Shown here one piece after another: positions 25,757 to 37,990 of a DNA stretch of 64,000 bases. Positions within the stretch are counted from its first letter, which is position 1. Each line of letters opens with the position of its first letter. Made by a program: the position numbers and the translations under genes. Source of the DNA: Isoetes taiwanensis (lineage: Eukaryota; Streptophyta; Lycopodiopsida; Isoetales; Isoetaceae); the NCBI GenBank assembly GCA_021234155.1, contig JAJEKV010000025.1:7206531-7270530 (forward strand), written 5' to 3'. The notes beneath the pieces were generated by a model. The model did no database searches, was not told the origin of the DNA, and saw only the letters and a list, made by a program, of their open reading frames with translations.

Positions 25757-27290
25757 TGCTGGTCCATCCTCTCATTTTATCGACATCTGGCTCTCTTGCT
25801 CTCACTTGGTTAGCCATCCTACAATTGAGCATATTTTACGATTCTGTTTTTAATGTTCTCCAGGCTGGTGCAAATACTTCCCCTCTTATGAGAAACTTCA
25901 TTATGGCTTGGAATAAAGTGCAATCTGCCTATGTTTATGATGATCCTCAAGATCTTAACTTGCAAATGACTATTTTTTGGAATCCAATTCTGAAGAATCA
26001 TCCTAGTAAGACTCTTGCCTTGAGACACCCAAGAATTTATAAGAAATGGTCTGATTATGGCCTCATTTTCCTAGGTGACCTATATTTGAATAATAAGCTC
26101 ATCTCTTGGACCAATCTGAAAAACTCAGTTCATGGCACTTCTAGTGACAAGAAGATCTATCTGCACATTAAGTCGATCCTTCCTCAGACTTGGTTAAATA
26201 ATATTGTCCCCAAGGCAACCAATTGGAGCATTGCAGGTAAGTGTTTATATAAGGTCAGTCAAATCTACTCTGCTATTAGCAATTCTGACAATCCTTCCAA
26301 AGCTGGTCTAAAATGGTCTATCACTATGGAGGAGGCCAAATCTCTATTTCATGATGTTTGGAACTCTTATTGCTTCCCCAAGGTCAACTTCTTTATTTGG
26401 TTGTTAGCTAATAAAAGCATTCCTAATTTACAACTTCTCTCCCTCGGGGAATGACAACATCTTCGCCTTGTGCGGCTTCATCAGAGTTGCGATGCGGAGG
26501 AAGATCTTGAACACATCTTTATCTGCCCTAAGCTTAATTTTTTTTTGGTCTTGGTTTGATGATAAGTTGGGTCATTTTTTTCCTAAGGATCTCCGGAAAT
26601 TTGCCGTCTTATGTCAAAATGGTTGCACTTTTGCTAACACTATCATGTTTATTGCTCTTTGGAATATCCGGAAGGCAAGAAATAGAGTAGTTTATGGCAA
26701 AAAGAATTTCTCTATCTTTTGGATCAAATTGCATTTTCAACTTGATATTCATCCATCGCTACAAAGACACAAAAAGGAAGCAATCGATAAATATGACGAA
26801 AATGGGATTTGGTTGGTCATTTTGGGGGCCTTTTGATTTATTTGTAGCTAACTTCAATGTTATCAATTCTAATTTGATTTTGGTGATGATGTTAGCCTAC
26901 TTGAAGAAATGCAAGAAGAGCATGGGTGAAATGGATGACAATCTACTCAAAAGGGATGTTGATCTTGACCTAAAACCGTTTCTTCAACAAACTCTCTGAA
27001 AATGAAGAAAATTTGGACACGAAGATCGCAAGAATGTTCTGCAGAGAGGTGGTGCAAGTCTATACTATGTTTGATTTCCTCTCCATGTACCACAGATACA
27101 TGACTGAGGAACAATTCTCAAGATTCAGAGAGCAGTACTATACTCACAGACTGTTGGCTGATTTGTTTGGTTCCTTGCTTTGTTTGATCAGATCGACCTC
27201 TCTTGCGTGGATAGCATTTGCCGAAAGTGACATTGGCAAGTTACACCTTTGGATCTGGCGACTCTTTCTATGCCTTCTTCAACTCTAAGC
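25723..27290 (+). pseudogene. LINE ORF2 C-terminal region with zinc-binding RVT-associated domain
   Basis: The frame 25723-26454 ends with KVNFFIWLLANKSIPN, typical of the zf-RVT region after plant LINE reverse transcriptases. Out of frame after it come EEDLEHIFICPKLNF (about 26500-26540) and NIRKARNRVVYGK (about 26665-26705), the usual continuation. The last readable part is at 26990-27290. Confidence 0.7.
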
Positions 27291-27700
27291 TTGACTCCCT
27301 CTCACTTCAGACCCAGTAGCCCCATCTTTGTATCTGGCTTCCTATCCAACCCTGCTAAGACATTAATTGCTCAATGGTATTTCCTAATCTAGCAGAATTT
27401 TGGTTGATGTTACTTTCAGGTTTTAACAATAATTACTAGTTGGGGTCATGATTTCTACACATTTTTGAAGACTATCTCATTTTTGGAAGATTATCTCTAC
27501 TTATCAGCTATCCTTTGACCAATTCAGCTCATCCCAGGATCTGATTTCTGCTGCATATTTTTCAGACTGCACATCACAACATTTTGATGGACGTTTATGT
27601 ATAAAGATCTTTGTTATGCTTTAATCTGCTGATCAAAGTAGAACTATGTACTGTGTTTCTTGATTAATGGAAAAATTCACTCTTACTCTAAAAAAAAAAA

Positions 27701-27726
27701 AAATAATAATAATAATAATAATAATA
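27701..27726. repeat. (TAA)n microsatellite at the LINE 3' end
   Basis: A 13-A run passes into eight or so TAA units. The equivalent site in copy B is (CAA)n, so both alleles carry trinucleotide repeats at the same place. Confidence 0.95.
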
Positions 27727-28581
27727 GAGCAAATGCGAAAACGGAAAAAAAAGGGGAACCCATTACATTGCCTGCTGACCTTCAGCAGTGGAGGAATGTA
27801 CCATTGTGACGGTCATCATGGCCTAACACTTCACAAGGAAGAGCAAAACTGGCGCAACCAGGCTCCGCTTCATCATCCAGGCTGTGAGATTTGTCTATGC
27901 ATTTTCAGCATAGTTCCTAGTACGAACTATAGAACAGATCCTGTTCAACTATAGTCGTGCTTATGTTTGCTCTGACGTTTGTTTATATATGCTGATAGAT
28001 TTAGTCACGGATGCCTATGGGATATACATTTTATGTTGTGCAGACCTTGCCGGATTCCTTCTAAGACACTGATTGAACATCATCGCACATCTTGCTATCA
28101 ACCAAAATAGCAGCAGGACCATTCTGTAGCAGCTCGGCATCAAGTCCGTTATTTTGAAACCCCCTTTCTCTTTTCTTTATTTTCCCATTTATGATTTGGT
28201 ACTTCTCTGCAAATACCCTTTCTCACATGGTCTGCTACTGTCTGTGCAAAATAACCATGCAACAATGATGGGTAGTGAGTGCAAGATATACCTGGATGAA
28301 TAAGAGCCTAACTGCTCATACGTAAAAGGGACATTTTATGAGAGCTTCTTTTGTTTGACTTTAGGTGCATCATGCATTGAACTAAATGCTCAATTGGATC
28401 TAGTAACTATTGATATGGAAATAATTTATAGGCTAGGATTGATGGGAGATGCTTGGTTGCATCTTTGAGTAGCATATGAGATGGAAGTGATGCGGTAAAA
28501 TATGTAATGAAGAGGGCAGACAAGTTCATGTAATGACAACCTTGTGTATGTCACTACAAAACTGTTGCCCCATATCGACGT
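27727..28581. repeat. Segmental duplicate, copy A, right part
   Basis: 27726-27849 matches 43376-43500, and 27860-28581 matches 51394-52180. The two diverge exactly after CATATCGACGT, some 30 bp inside the left end of the CACTA element that starts at 28552. Copy B has a 70-bp insertion (52031-52100) not present here. Confidence 0.92.
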
Positions 28582-28649
28582 CTATAACGACGTCCAGACG
28601 TCATTTAAGCGTTGATAAACGTCGACAAAATGTCGATAAACGACGCCAA

Positions 28650-29250
28650 TAACGACGCCGGACATCGCTTTTACGCCCCGCTTGTCGCCGTTATGCACGC
28701 CGAATCGCGGCGATCGTTGCTAAGCGGCGACAAGTCGCCGTTAAACCTAATAGCCGGACATGTGGTGCCGCCACGCCGCCGTATCCGGGTAGCGACGTCT
28801 CTCCAAAGGCGGCACGATGTGGCGTATGCGCCGGGTAACGTTGCTCATCGCCGCCAACGACATCGCCGCCGCCACCGTGGCACGTTTCTAGCACGCTGCC
28901 GCTGCCGGTATTTGATGCGGTGCACGCCGGCGACGCTGCTCAACGACGATAAGATAACGCGGGCGCCATCCCGGTCGCCACCGCGGGTAACGCCGCTCAT
29001 GGGCGACATGCCGACGTCACATGCCGACCGTGGTCACCGCCGACGCCGCGCCAGCTTTGTCCTTTGCATGTCGGCGTGGCGCGCCGCCATGGTCGCTGCC
29101 ACGGTGTCGTCTCGGCGTGGCCGTGCCCGGCTTGTCCTTTGCATGCCGACGTAAATATTTGCCATGGTCACGCTTTGGCATGTCGGTCACCGACATGGGC
29201 CGTGCCAGCTTGTCCTTTGCCAGCACACATGCTGACGTGGCTGACACGCC
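28650..29250. repeat. CpG-rich subterminal block with about 79-bp tandem units
   Basis: GCTTGTCCTTTGC-type words recur at about 29053, 29132 and 29211. The block is very rich in CG dinucleotides and GC compared with the AT-rich DNA on both sides. It is probably the regulatory end of the CACTA element, comparable with the GC-rich downstream control region of maize En/Spm. Frames here (such as 28612-29154) follow from the base composition and are not called as genes. Confidence 0.65.
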
Positions 29251-29339
29251 ATATGCACCGTTGAACGTCGTCTAAAACACGTGGCAGCCACGTGGCGACG
29301 TCGTTCAACGACGTTAATCGAATTATGAAAAACAAAATT

Positions 29340-29700
29340 AGAAATATAAAAGAAAAATACTGATTAAATATTAGTATTCAGTATAATAGTAAATAAGCAT
29401 TATTATTTAATATTATTTAATATGTAATATTAAATAAATATTAAATATTAAATAAATATTAACAAAATAAATCAAAGAATAAATCGAGCATAAAATTTTA
29501 AAAATTAGAAAAATAAAAGAAAAATATTGATTAAATATTAGTATTCAGTATCATAGTAAATAAGCATTATTATTTAATATTTAATATGTAATAAAATATT
29601 TAATAAATCAAAGAATCAAAAAATAGAATCGAGCATAAAAATTTTAAAATAAATAATCATAGGAAGATTAAGTAATATTAAAAAAATCCCAAATAATAAA
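29340..29700. repeat. AT-rich direct repeat of period about 167 bp inside the CACTA element
   Basis: TGATTAAATATTAGTATTCAG with its following ATAGTAAATAAGCATTATTAT context is found at 29361 and 29528. The surrounding TTAAATATTAAATAA sequence is nearly free of G and C. Confidence 0.8.
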
Positions 29701-29969
29701 AACAAAGCATAAAAAATTTACATTGAATTCAATTAATATATTTCACAATGTAATTTGCACATTACAAAATACATTGAGTCAATTCACCACAAACTAAAAG
29801 ACTTGAAAATATTACAACAAAACACGAAGTCTTTAGTTGTTGCTATGCCCACTTCTCGAGCGATCGGCCTCATCTTCGTCTTCATCTACCTGCATTATAG
29901 TATATCGCAACAATTAGGTCGTTGTAATGCAAAAGAATTATGTAGTGAATGATACATACGCCGCTGGAT

Positions 29970-31660
29970 TCACTCAGCCTTGATGGCGTATTGGATGGCC
30001 GCACGATTGCTTTTTTCGAAGGCCTTTTCGCGTTCATCTTTACCAACATTTCTCTTGAACAATGCCCTCTGTTGAGAATGAGCACCAAAATAATGTTAGT
30101 ATTCAATGTGAGAACCTAACTTATAAACCAAATTTATACTTACAAATAGGTTATTAGTACCCTCATAACCGCCCGGACCGATCTTATTGGCACTATATTT
30201 GCCCTTTCAACCCGTCGTACCCAAAGCCCTCAAATCGGTTTCGTTCTATCTACCCCTTTCTTTGATAATATGTTGGCCTTCAAACACCGCAATGCAACAC
30301 AAGGTCTTAGTCCACGTGGCATCATCTAATTATCGACTCATGGGAGAGATGATGTACTTCAAATGCATCATCAGTCCACCCTAGAGGTTTTTCCACTGCG
30401 TCTATCGAGACTCCCGCAGCTTCTGCCAATTCTATCAACTGTTTCTTCTGATTACCTCTGCAAAATATAAATCAAATATGAGTACAATGAGGTTATCATG
30501 AAGAACGAAGGAGCCTAATACCGGTGGCTTTAACATCATGCGACCCACAATGTTTTACAATCTCCCTCCATGATATATCTCGACTTGAGCTCGGGATATT
30601 CTTCTTCTATCGCCGTTTTGATCAACTCTTTTTCCGCATCAAAGGCTCCTGAGTTCCAATCACCCTTATGGACGTTTTGGCAAATGTTATTTGTGACATT
30701 ATTAACATGAGTCCAAAAAAGCTTGCCATCTTCAGTGGTCTTCTTGGCGGCGTCTTCGGAAAAGGACTACACTCAACATCGACTAACATATGAATACGTG
30801 TTAGTGAACAAAAATGGCATAATTTAAGATGAACTCACTTATACTCAAAGACATGTTGGCGCAAGCGGTGATGCACGATCTTTAATATAGCTTGAAGAGG
30901 AAAGACGGCGTCCGAACGGGGCGTGAGCGGCGGTCGGTGCTCTTTCGTCGTGCGGGTATTATCTCCTTTTCCTCGGGGAGCGGGCCTAAGATATTCGAAA
31001 GGAGTGTATGAGCTATGACGACAGTAGGTTCATAGTCGGACCTCATCCTACGCCGTTGAATAGCGGAAGTTGATGGCTTTTTTTTGTAGGATTTTCTATG
31101 AACGCATTCATAGTATCAACATCATCTACTTCTATATATTGCTTCGAGCTCACTTCATTCTCAATTTCTTCCTAACAAAATACAAGCAAACTAAGTTAAG
31201 ACGTCGATTCAAGTACATGAGAGTAGTTGATTCGAGTTCATGAGATTCGTGTATTATACCTCGTTGGAATACCCCACGTAATGCGCCCGAAACCTTTGGA
31301 TTTGTCGGGCATTCACCATATTTATCAACATGGTCGAGGACAGTCTTTCTCATCCGTTTTATTTGTCCTTTGCACATCGAACAATTGCAATATAACCGCT
31401 CTGTCAAGTACAACTGCAAAAAAAAAAAGTAACATCAATATATAAAGTTAACTAATCATTCGAAACATGTTTATGGTACATACATCGGCGGCATTCATTT
31501 CATGCACACCACCAAAGCCTCTGGGAAGACTCGGTCCACTGGGTCTAATTGGACTATTTGTGGCAATTGTTGGGGTAACATACTTGCGCAAGTCGCCATG
31601 TAACTTTCTCAAAGCTTTCTGTTTCACTTTACGTTCAAATTCCTTCTGACGTTCGTCCAT
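29970..31660 (-). pseudogene. Multi-exon gene inside the CACTA element, transposase-associated type, probably degenerate
   Basis: Minus-strand exons with plausible splice sites can be read. The first begins at ATG 31660 (MDERQKEFERKVK) and ends at about 31485 before GTATGT. One at about 31150-31419 contains LYCNCSMCKGQIKR and VLDHVDKYG, matching the CxCxxC and VxxHxxxxG layout of the transposase-associated domain of plant CACTA elements. One at about 30530-30750 contains FWTHVNNVTNNICQ. A short one at about 30380-30470 reads GNQKKQLIELAEAAG. The last stops at 29970 (YAIKAE, stop). The exon around 30130-30330 reads through stops in the obvious frame. No DDE transposase catalytic core was found, so the element looks non-autonomous. 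The family assignment is tentative. Confidence 0.45.
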
Positions 31661-31820
31661 GTTGTTTTTACTAGTAAACAATAAAAATATTAATAAAAAA
31701 CCATGTAATAATATAATAAATATAAATATCCATGTTTTTTTTTATAGATTTTATCAAATGTTTCTTCTTAAGATTTAGATTGATACAACGTTTATGATAT
31801 TTAGAAAGCATTTGATTGAA

Positions 31821-32168
31821 GGGTGCCTGAACCCAATACATCTAATCCTCTCCATTTGGGATGGAGTCGACCAGTACCTTATTCATGCAACCCTTCAAAT
31901 CATTTGTAATCTATGAAGATTGAAACTTCTGTTCTAGGGTGCCTGAACCCGATACATCTAGTCCTCTCCATTTGGGATGGAGTCGACCAGTACCTTATTC
32001 ACGCAACCCTTCAAATCATTTGTAATCTATGAAGATTGAAACTTCTATTCTAAGGTGCATAAACCCGATACATCTAGTCTTCTCCATTCGGGATGGAGCC
32101 GACTCGTACCTTGATCATGCATCCCTCAATTTTTTAACATACTTTGAAGATTCAATCTTCTAATCTAT
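31821..32168. repeat. Tandem repeat, three units of 116 bp
   Basis: Units begin at 31821, 31937 and 32053. Each carries GGTGC..AACCC.ATACATCTA, then GGATGGAGTCGACC and a following CTTCAAAT-type segment; the third is more diverged. They lie just upstream of the minus-strand gene of the CACTA element, so they may be promoter-proximal. Confidence 0.92.
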
Positions 32169-32504
32169 TAGCATTCGGAGGAAAGATCCTACCTTATGAA
32201 GATAGACAAAATCCACGGGCGCCAAAAACTCCAAAAGGGAATGGGACAAAATAACAATGGAATGGAAAAATAAACAAAGCGCGTTCCCGCCATAATTGGA
32301 CGTCGTTTATCGACGCCTTAACGTCGTTGAACGACGCCCTGCCGACGTGGCTTGACACCCAGGCATGCCACGTCAGCTTGAGGGCGTCAGATGCCACGTC
32401 AGATTCCAAGACATCGTTGAACGACGTGTTGCCAACGTGGCTTGACACCCAGGCGTGCCACGTCAGCTCGTACATCAGCTGGTTTTGAGTCTTGCTCAGT
32501 AGTG

Positions 32505-34587
32505 GTGGTTCAAGGAAACAAATATAATTGAACTCGATCTAAAAAATATGAAATCCAACACCTGATGCCAATATGGCCTATACACTTAAATGGCATCACT
32601 AAAATATACCTGATGAACTTGGAGGACATGATTGGAGAAAACATCCACGAAACAGCAAAACTAGACAAAAACGAGTACTCTCTCTGCACCTTCTTTTAAG
32701 CGAGCACGCCATACTGCTCCAACTGCAGTAACTGTTGCTTTGGCCGCTTGAGACATACTTCTTCCAGCTACACAATCATCTTATTAAGGTGGTCAGAGGA
32801 TCTTATTGCTAGTGAAGTCCTAAAGGTGATACAGAGAATGAGGTTGGGGCCTACTATCAGTGGAAGTTAAATTTCAGCTGTTAAACATGAACTAATTTCC
32901 GTTGCTTCTAAGCAGACTTTGCAGATTGAATTGAGAGATGCATCTAAGCAGGCACTTGCAGATTGACTTGGAAGATGTATTTAGAAAAAGTTCAAACAAT
33001 GAAGACGAATAAAGGAATGCGTTAGTCTTGCAGTTAGTCTTGCAGTTACGTCCTCCAATTCCGGATGTGTAGAGCGCCATCTTGAAATCGTAATTTGCGG
33101 TCGCAGAAGCAATCACTAGCCAATGCAGAAAGATGCAGAACTCCCACATTTTAGTCAATGCAGAAAAAACTCCAAAAACACTTTGTAAGAGGTCCACATC
33201 TGTAAATGTAAATTTATCATGTCGTACATACATGGGCACAAACAACCAGCCCTGTTGCTGCAACAGTGACACCCAGCTCAAATCCTGAATCAGCAAGGCC
33301 TGTCCTGGCACGACGCTAAGTTCAAATACATTTATGGTGCCTTATGCAAATGCCAAAGAAAACAAGGTCCTATTGAACGGTTTGGTTAGCATCTGAATAT
33401 TGTTGCAGCATGTCTAGGAATACAATACAATTCAGAAATATAGGCCGGACTACGTTTAAAGTTTGATCTCCGTGGACGAAAAATTCTAATAATGACCAAC
33501 CATACTTTAAGGATTGAACATTAGAATAAGAATCAGCCGACCAGCATTGCAACCAAGTTTTAGTTGATAATATAAAATCTGTATGCTGGATGTCAGACCT
33601 GGTATCAGCTTGGAATTTAGCAGCTGCTTGTCCTTTCCACAGTTGTTGTACTCAAAAAACTTTTCAAAGACTGGATTTCCAGATATCAAATTCAACCTGG
33701 CAAAAGGCTCCGCCTAGACATACTATCCAGCTGTCTAAAAGCCCATAATGGCCTCAAATTCTGATCTTGGGCTTGGCATTAGCTTTATCTTTGAAACTTC
33801 AGTTCAGAAGTATGTTCATCATTTAGCATTTTTGGTGCAGGTTCTCTGACAACATAAATAACTTCTAATAAATGGGCTGAGAAGACACCATCACATTTCT
33901 CTAAATAACTTCTAATATATGGGCTGCGAGAACACCATCACATTTCTCTAATTCTTCAGATGGTGGAAGCTCAAACAATTTAGCCATGAAAATGACCTTT
34001 TAAATGGGAAGCAGCTGTGAAATGAAGGTTCTCTCTTCCCGGATCAAATGGTCCACGAAGGTTAAGGCTGAAGCATAGATGCTAACCCTTGTTACCAGTA
34101 ACCCGTAATCGGAATGCCACAATGCTAAGGTAGTTTAACTAGATCCTAGCTGTTTGAGAATGTCAAAGTTTGGATCCCCTTGCCCAAAATTGACTCCTTT
34201 GTGCCATTCAATGCTTCAGCTCGATATCAAATGAAAGCTTTAGCAGGAAAGCTTCAGGCTAGTAAAATGCAGGATATCAAATTCAGGCTTCCGGAAAGCT
34301 TTAGCAGAGATGATAGCAGATTACTCATAGCTTCCGGAAAGCTTTATCACGAGACTATAGCAGGTCATTTATAGCTCCATCTTTTACAGAAGATACATGC
34401 CGAGAAAATCCAAGACTGACAAATAAAGCTTGACAAAAAAAAAAAAGGCGTGCCCACCCAGAATCCGAGATTGAACTGAACAAAACAAGCCGATACATAC
34501 CTTTTAAACCAAATATTGGGATTGCATGATCTGCACCATTGTTTCAGCGCCACAGTTTAGAGTTCACTTCGAGTTGTTTTAGATTTA
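32505..34587. other. Stretch between CACTA and PIF-like elements, no recognised gene
   Basis: A minus-strand frame at 32892-33311 has hydrophobic segments and a protein-like look (it contains LLQQQGWLFVPMYVRHDK), but I do not recognise a family and see no conserved start or splice sites. It could be a captured gene fragment. GGAAAGCTTTA words recur three times at 34230-34350. Confidence 0.3.
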
Positions 34588-34734
34588 GGGTCCATTCACA
34601 CTTGCGGTTAGGTTAGGTTAAGTTAGCAATTTTAACAGCTATTAGCTTCACACTACACGTTAAGTTAACATTTGGTTAAGACATTTGGTTAATGCTGTTA
34701 ACTATTTTTTAACGGTAAACCCTAACCCACTCAC

Positions 34735-36272
34735 CACAGCTAAACCCAAATAGAAATTGTTAGCATTCTGAAGGTTGGAAATGTAGTTTTATACTGTTCC
34801 TTTATCTGAAGAAGCCATATGAGACAGATGTGCAATGATCTAAAGCCTGATCATAGTTTAATGCTCATACATATGCCTAAGCAAACAAAGACATCCAGCA
34901 TACATATACCCAGCTATGGAGGCCGAAGCTTACCATGTTTTACCTCTGCTGGGTTTTACCTCTACTGCAAACTGCCATAGAGATGTTTGCGAGCTCCATT
35001 AAGGTGTTTATGAACACAAAAGAACATATTACGGATGGAAATGAAAACACCGAATGACTGCTGATCTCTTCCCCATTTTTTAATAGCTTCACAGTTTTGC
35101 GAATCCATATTATCTGAGCTGTTCTATCGACGTCAAACCACCATACTTCTGCAACAGATTGTATGAGATTGGGAGGAGCATCAAATACTTGTAATGGGCT
35201 AGGGCCATCGCCGCCTTATGCTGCTCCCTTCCCACTCGAAGTTGAACTACAGAAGCCTAGATGCAACCCAGTGTCCCATTTTAATAAAAAAGATGTAAGG
35301 AGACTCGCTTCAGAGAGGAGGTTCTAGTTCTACATTAGTTTGTTTCTATGCCGCATAGCTCTTTCAGAGCTTGCAACCATATTTTCTTCATGGATATGAA
35401 AGCCACAGCTAAACCCAAATAGAAATTGTTAGCATTCTGAAGGTTGGAAATGTAGTTTTAAACTGTTCCTTTATCTGAAGAAGCCATATGAGACAGATAT
35501 GCAATGATCTAAAGCCTGATCATAGTTTAATGTTCATACATGTGCCTAAGCAAACAAAGACATCCAGCATACATATACCCAACTATGGAGGCCGAAGCTT
35601 ACCATGTTTTACCTCTGCTGGGTTTTACCTCTGCTGAAAACTGCCACAGAGATGCTCGCTAGCTCCATTAAGGTGTTTATGAACACAAAAGAACATATTA
35701 CGGATGGAAATGAAAACACCGAATGACTGCTGATCTCTTCCCCATTTTTTAATAGCTTTACAGTTTTGCGAATCCATATTATCTGAGATGTCCTATCGAC
35801 GTCAAACCACCATACTTCTGCAACAGATTGTATGAGATTGGGAGGAGCATCAAATACTTGTAATGGGCTAGGGCCATCGCCACCTTATGCTGCTCCCTTT
35901 CCACTCGAAGTTGAACTACAGAAGTCTAGATGCCAGTGTCCCATTTTAATAAAGAAGATGTAAGGAGACTCACTTCAGAGAGGAGGTTCTAGTTCTATAT
36001 TAGTTAGTTTCTATGCCTCATAGCTCTTTCAGAGCTTGCAACCATATTTTCTTCATGGATATGAAAGCCACAGCTAAACCCAAATAGAAATTGTTAGCAT
36101 TCTGAAGGTTGGAAATGTAGTTTTAAACTGTTCCTTTATCTGAAGAAGCCATATGAGACAGATGTGCAATGATCTAAAGCCTGATCATAGTTTAATGCTC
36201 ATACATGTGCCTAAGCAAACAAAGACATCCAGCATACATATACCCAGCTATGGAGGCCGAAGCTTACCATGT
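34735..36272. repeat. Tandem repeat, 2.3 units of about 667 bp
   Basis: Units start with CACAGCTAAACCCAAATAG at 34735, 35404 and 36069; the third stops at about 36272 after CTTACCATGTT. The units are nearly identical, so the amplification is recent. On the minus strand each of the first two units holds a coding-like stretch (for example VWWFDVDRTAQIIWIRK at about 35080-35150) that I cannot assign. Confidence 0.95.
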
Positions 36273-36669
36273 TACCATCTCTCAACATGACAAAAATAAG
36301 AAGAAAGCATTAGAGGAGATGACCTACAGAACTATTGCCTGATTGGTTTCATGATGACTTTTTTCTTATGGCTTTATTTTCCTTCTACAGAAGTTATGGC
36401 GCAAACTAGACCTCTTGCTTTGTTTTGAAGCAGAGGTACTCAATAAGGCTACTGAAATTGTGCAACATGGTCTTCAGGCTTCAAGGTCCACCAACTTAGC
36501 CATAGGGTCTGAACACAAATCACTTTGTAAGAAACTTCTATTTATTTTTGCGCAGCCTATCTTAGAGTGTATTGTTTAATTTGTATTTGTATTAAAAGTT
36601 ACAGTCTTATTACAAGTTGGAATATCAGGGTTCAAGTCCCTGCTTGGGTATATAAATATCACAATATTT

Positions 36670-37049
36670 CATTAGACTAGCAAATACTGACTATTGGTTT
36701 GACTAATTGACGAACTATCTGATTAATATAATGACGAATTGTCTGACTATTTAAATGACTAATTTTTTGATCAGTATTCTGACTATTGGCTTGACCAACT
36801 GACGAAAATGACGCTTGTCTGACTATCTAGATGACTGTTGTCTGACTATTTAAACGACTATTTTTTTTACTATTAATTTGACTATTCATCTAACTATGTT
36901 TGACTAATTATCTGATGATTAGTCTGACGTTAATTCGTCAGATAAAACTCAACAGTACAATCGTCAAAAATAAGGGCATGGGCAGTTGTCTATTTTATGA
37001 AGGCTCTCTGACGATTATTCTGACGTTTAGCTATCATTCTCTTGTAGTG
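36670..37049 (+). mobile_element. Right end of a second, unrelated CACTA element
   Basis: The segment ends ATTCTCTTGTAGTG, the reverse complement of CACTACAAGAGAAT, a canonical CACTA terminus. Before it lie many copies of TCTGACTAT and TGACGAATT-type words in both orientations, as expected of subterminal repeats. The matching left end was not found, so this is a fragment nested in the PIF-like element. Confidence 0.72.
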
Positions 37050-37968
37050 TTTGATCAGATAAAGGAGGAGGGTAATGAAAAGTTGCTATGCATAGGTTGT
37101 AGGCCATGGTTGGCACTCGGACACATAAATTGAAACTGGTAAGTGTCCGAAAGATCCATTCAAATGCCTTGACTAAATGACATTGATCATTTCTAAGTTA
37201 AATGATCTATAACTAAAATTCAAGTTCAAAATAAATATGCCAACATAATTAATCTTAAAAAGCTAAGATTCACTTAGCATTCTAAAATATACCCATGTAA
37301 ATCTGGCCATAAGGGCTATCATGCTTATTACAATGTTTATCGTTACTTTTAAGTAACAATGGCAAAGCATTCATCTTTCAAATAGACATTGCATTAATTA
37401 CAAGGTTCCTAATATTGCTAGGAGGTTACAAGTTAGATACAAACTCATTATAAGGTTTCTCTCATTGTTAAGCAACAATTTGATTTAAATCTATGTCATT
37501 AGTGACACATCATTTTTTTTTCTTTTGTAAAAGTTACTGATAAGGTTCATTTGATTCTACAAAGCATTATACACGTGTGCTTCCTCTATATTTAGAAGCT
37601 TTGCATCTTTATGGAGGTCTAAAACATTTGCATGTGGAAAAATACACGACCACTAACACGATTAACATAATAATAAATTATTCAAGGATAGTGAATAACC
37701 ACATAAAATAACCGTCATCTTTGCAAAATTCAACATAGTCATACTTGAACCAGTGACCTCGAGGGCAATGGATATTTAAAGTCCTCAATACTAGACCAAT
37801 GTTCGCAACAACTAGCACGTAAAAGCATTCAAAATTATAGTATTAAAAATGTATATAGAAAAACTATACGACACATAATGGTTAACGCCCAGTTAATGCA
37901 AAATTAACTGACGTAAAAAATTTAGACCAAATGTTAACAAAAATTATATTGACCTCATCGAGGTCATT
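37050..37968. other. AT-rich filler inside the PIF-like element
   Basis: No frames or repeats of note were recognised. Confidence 0.35.
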
Positions 37969-37990
37969 TAGGTCCAGTTAACGACGGCGA

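Larger units (their letters stand above)
19698..27726 (+). mobile_element. LINE (L1-type non-LTR retrotransposon), about 8 kb, degenerate
   Basis: It holds ORF1 with a nucleic-acid-binding region, then endonuclease, reverse transcriptase and a C-terminal zinc-binding RVT-associated domain, in the standard order of plant L1-type LINEs. It ends in a run of 13 A (27691-27703) merging into (TAA)n up to 27726. The duplicate segment at 43.2-43.4 kb lacks the LINE and has only a trinucleotide repeat at that point, so the insertion boundaries are supported by an empty site. Several frameshifts and stops interrupt both ORFs, so this copy is dead. Any target-site duplication is hidden in the AT-rich simple repeat; the 5' border is approximate. 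Confidence 0.88.
28552..32504 (-). mobile_element. CACTA (En/Spm-like) DNA transposon, about 3.95 kb
   Basis: The left end begins CACTACAAAACTG and the right end, read on the minus strand, CACTACTGAGC. Both ends are crowded with short direct and inverted copies of ACGTCG / GTTGAACGACG words, as in CACTA subterminal regions (28570-28650, 29262-29320, 32297-32430). Internal minus-strand exons fit a CACTA gene. Beyond CACTAC the two termini are not alike, and the 3-bp flanks (TGT and GTG) do not match, so one end may have been replaced or eroded. Confidence 0.72.

Noticed and set aside
28612-29275. Long Arg/Ala-rich frames on both strands
   Set aside because: They arise from the CpG-rich composition of the CACTA subterminal block; frames are open on both strands and made of repeats.
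36625-36665. tRNA or SINE B box (CAGGGTTCAAGTCCCTG)
   Set aside because: It forms a T-arm hairpin, but no acceptor partner or A box is found in the expected position.
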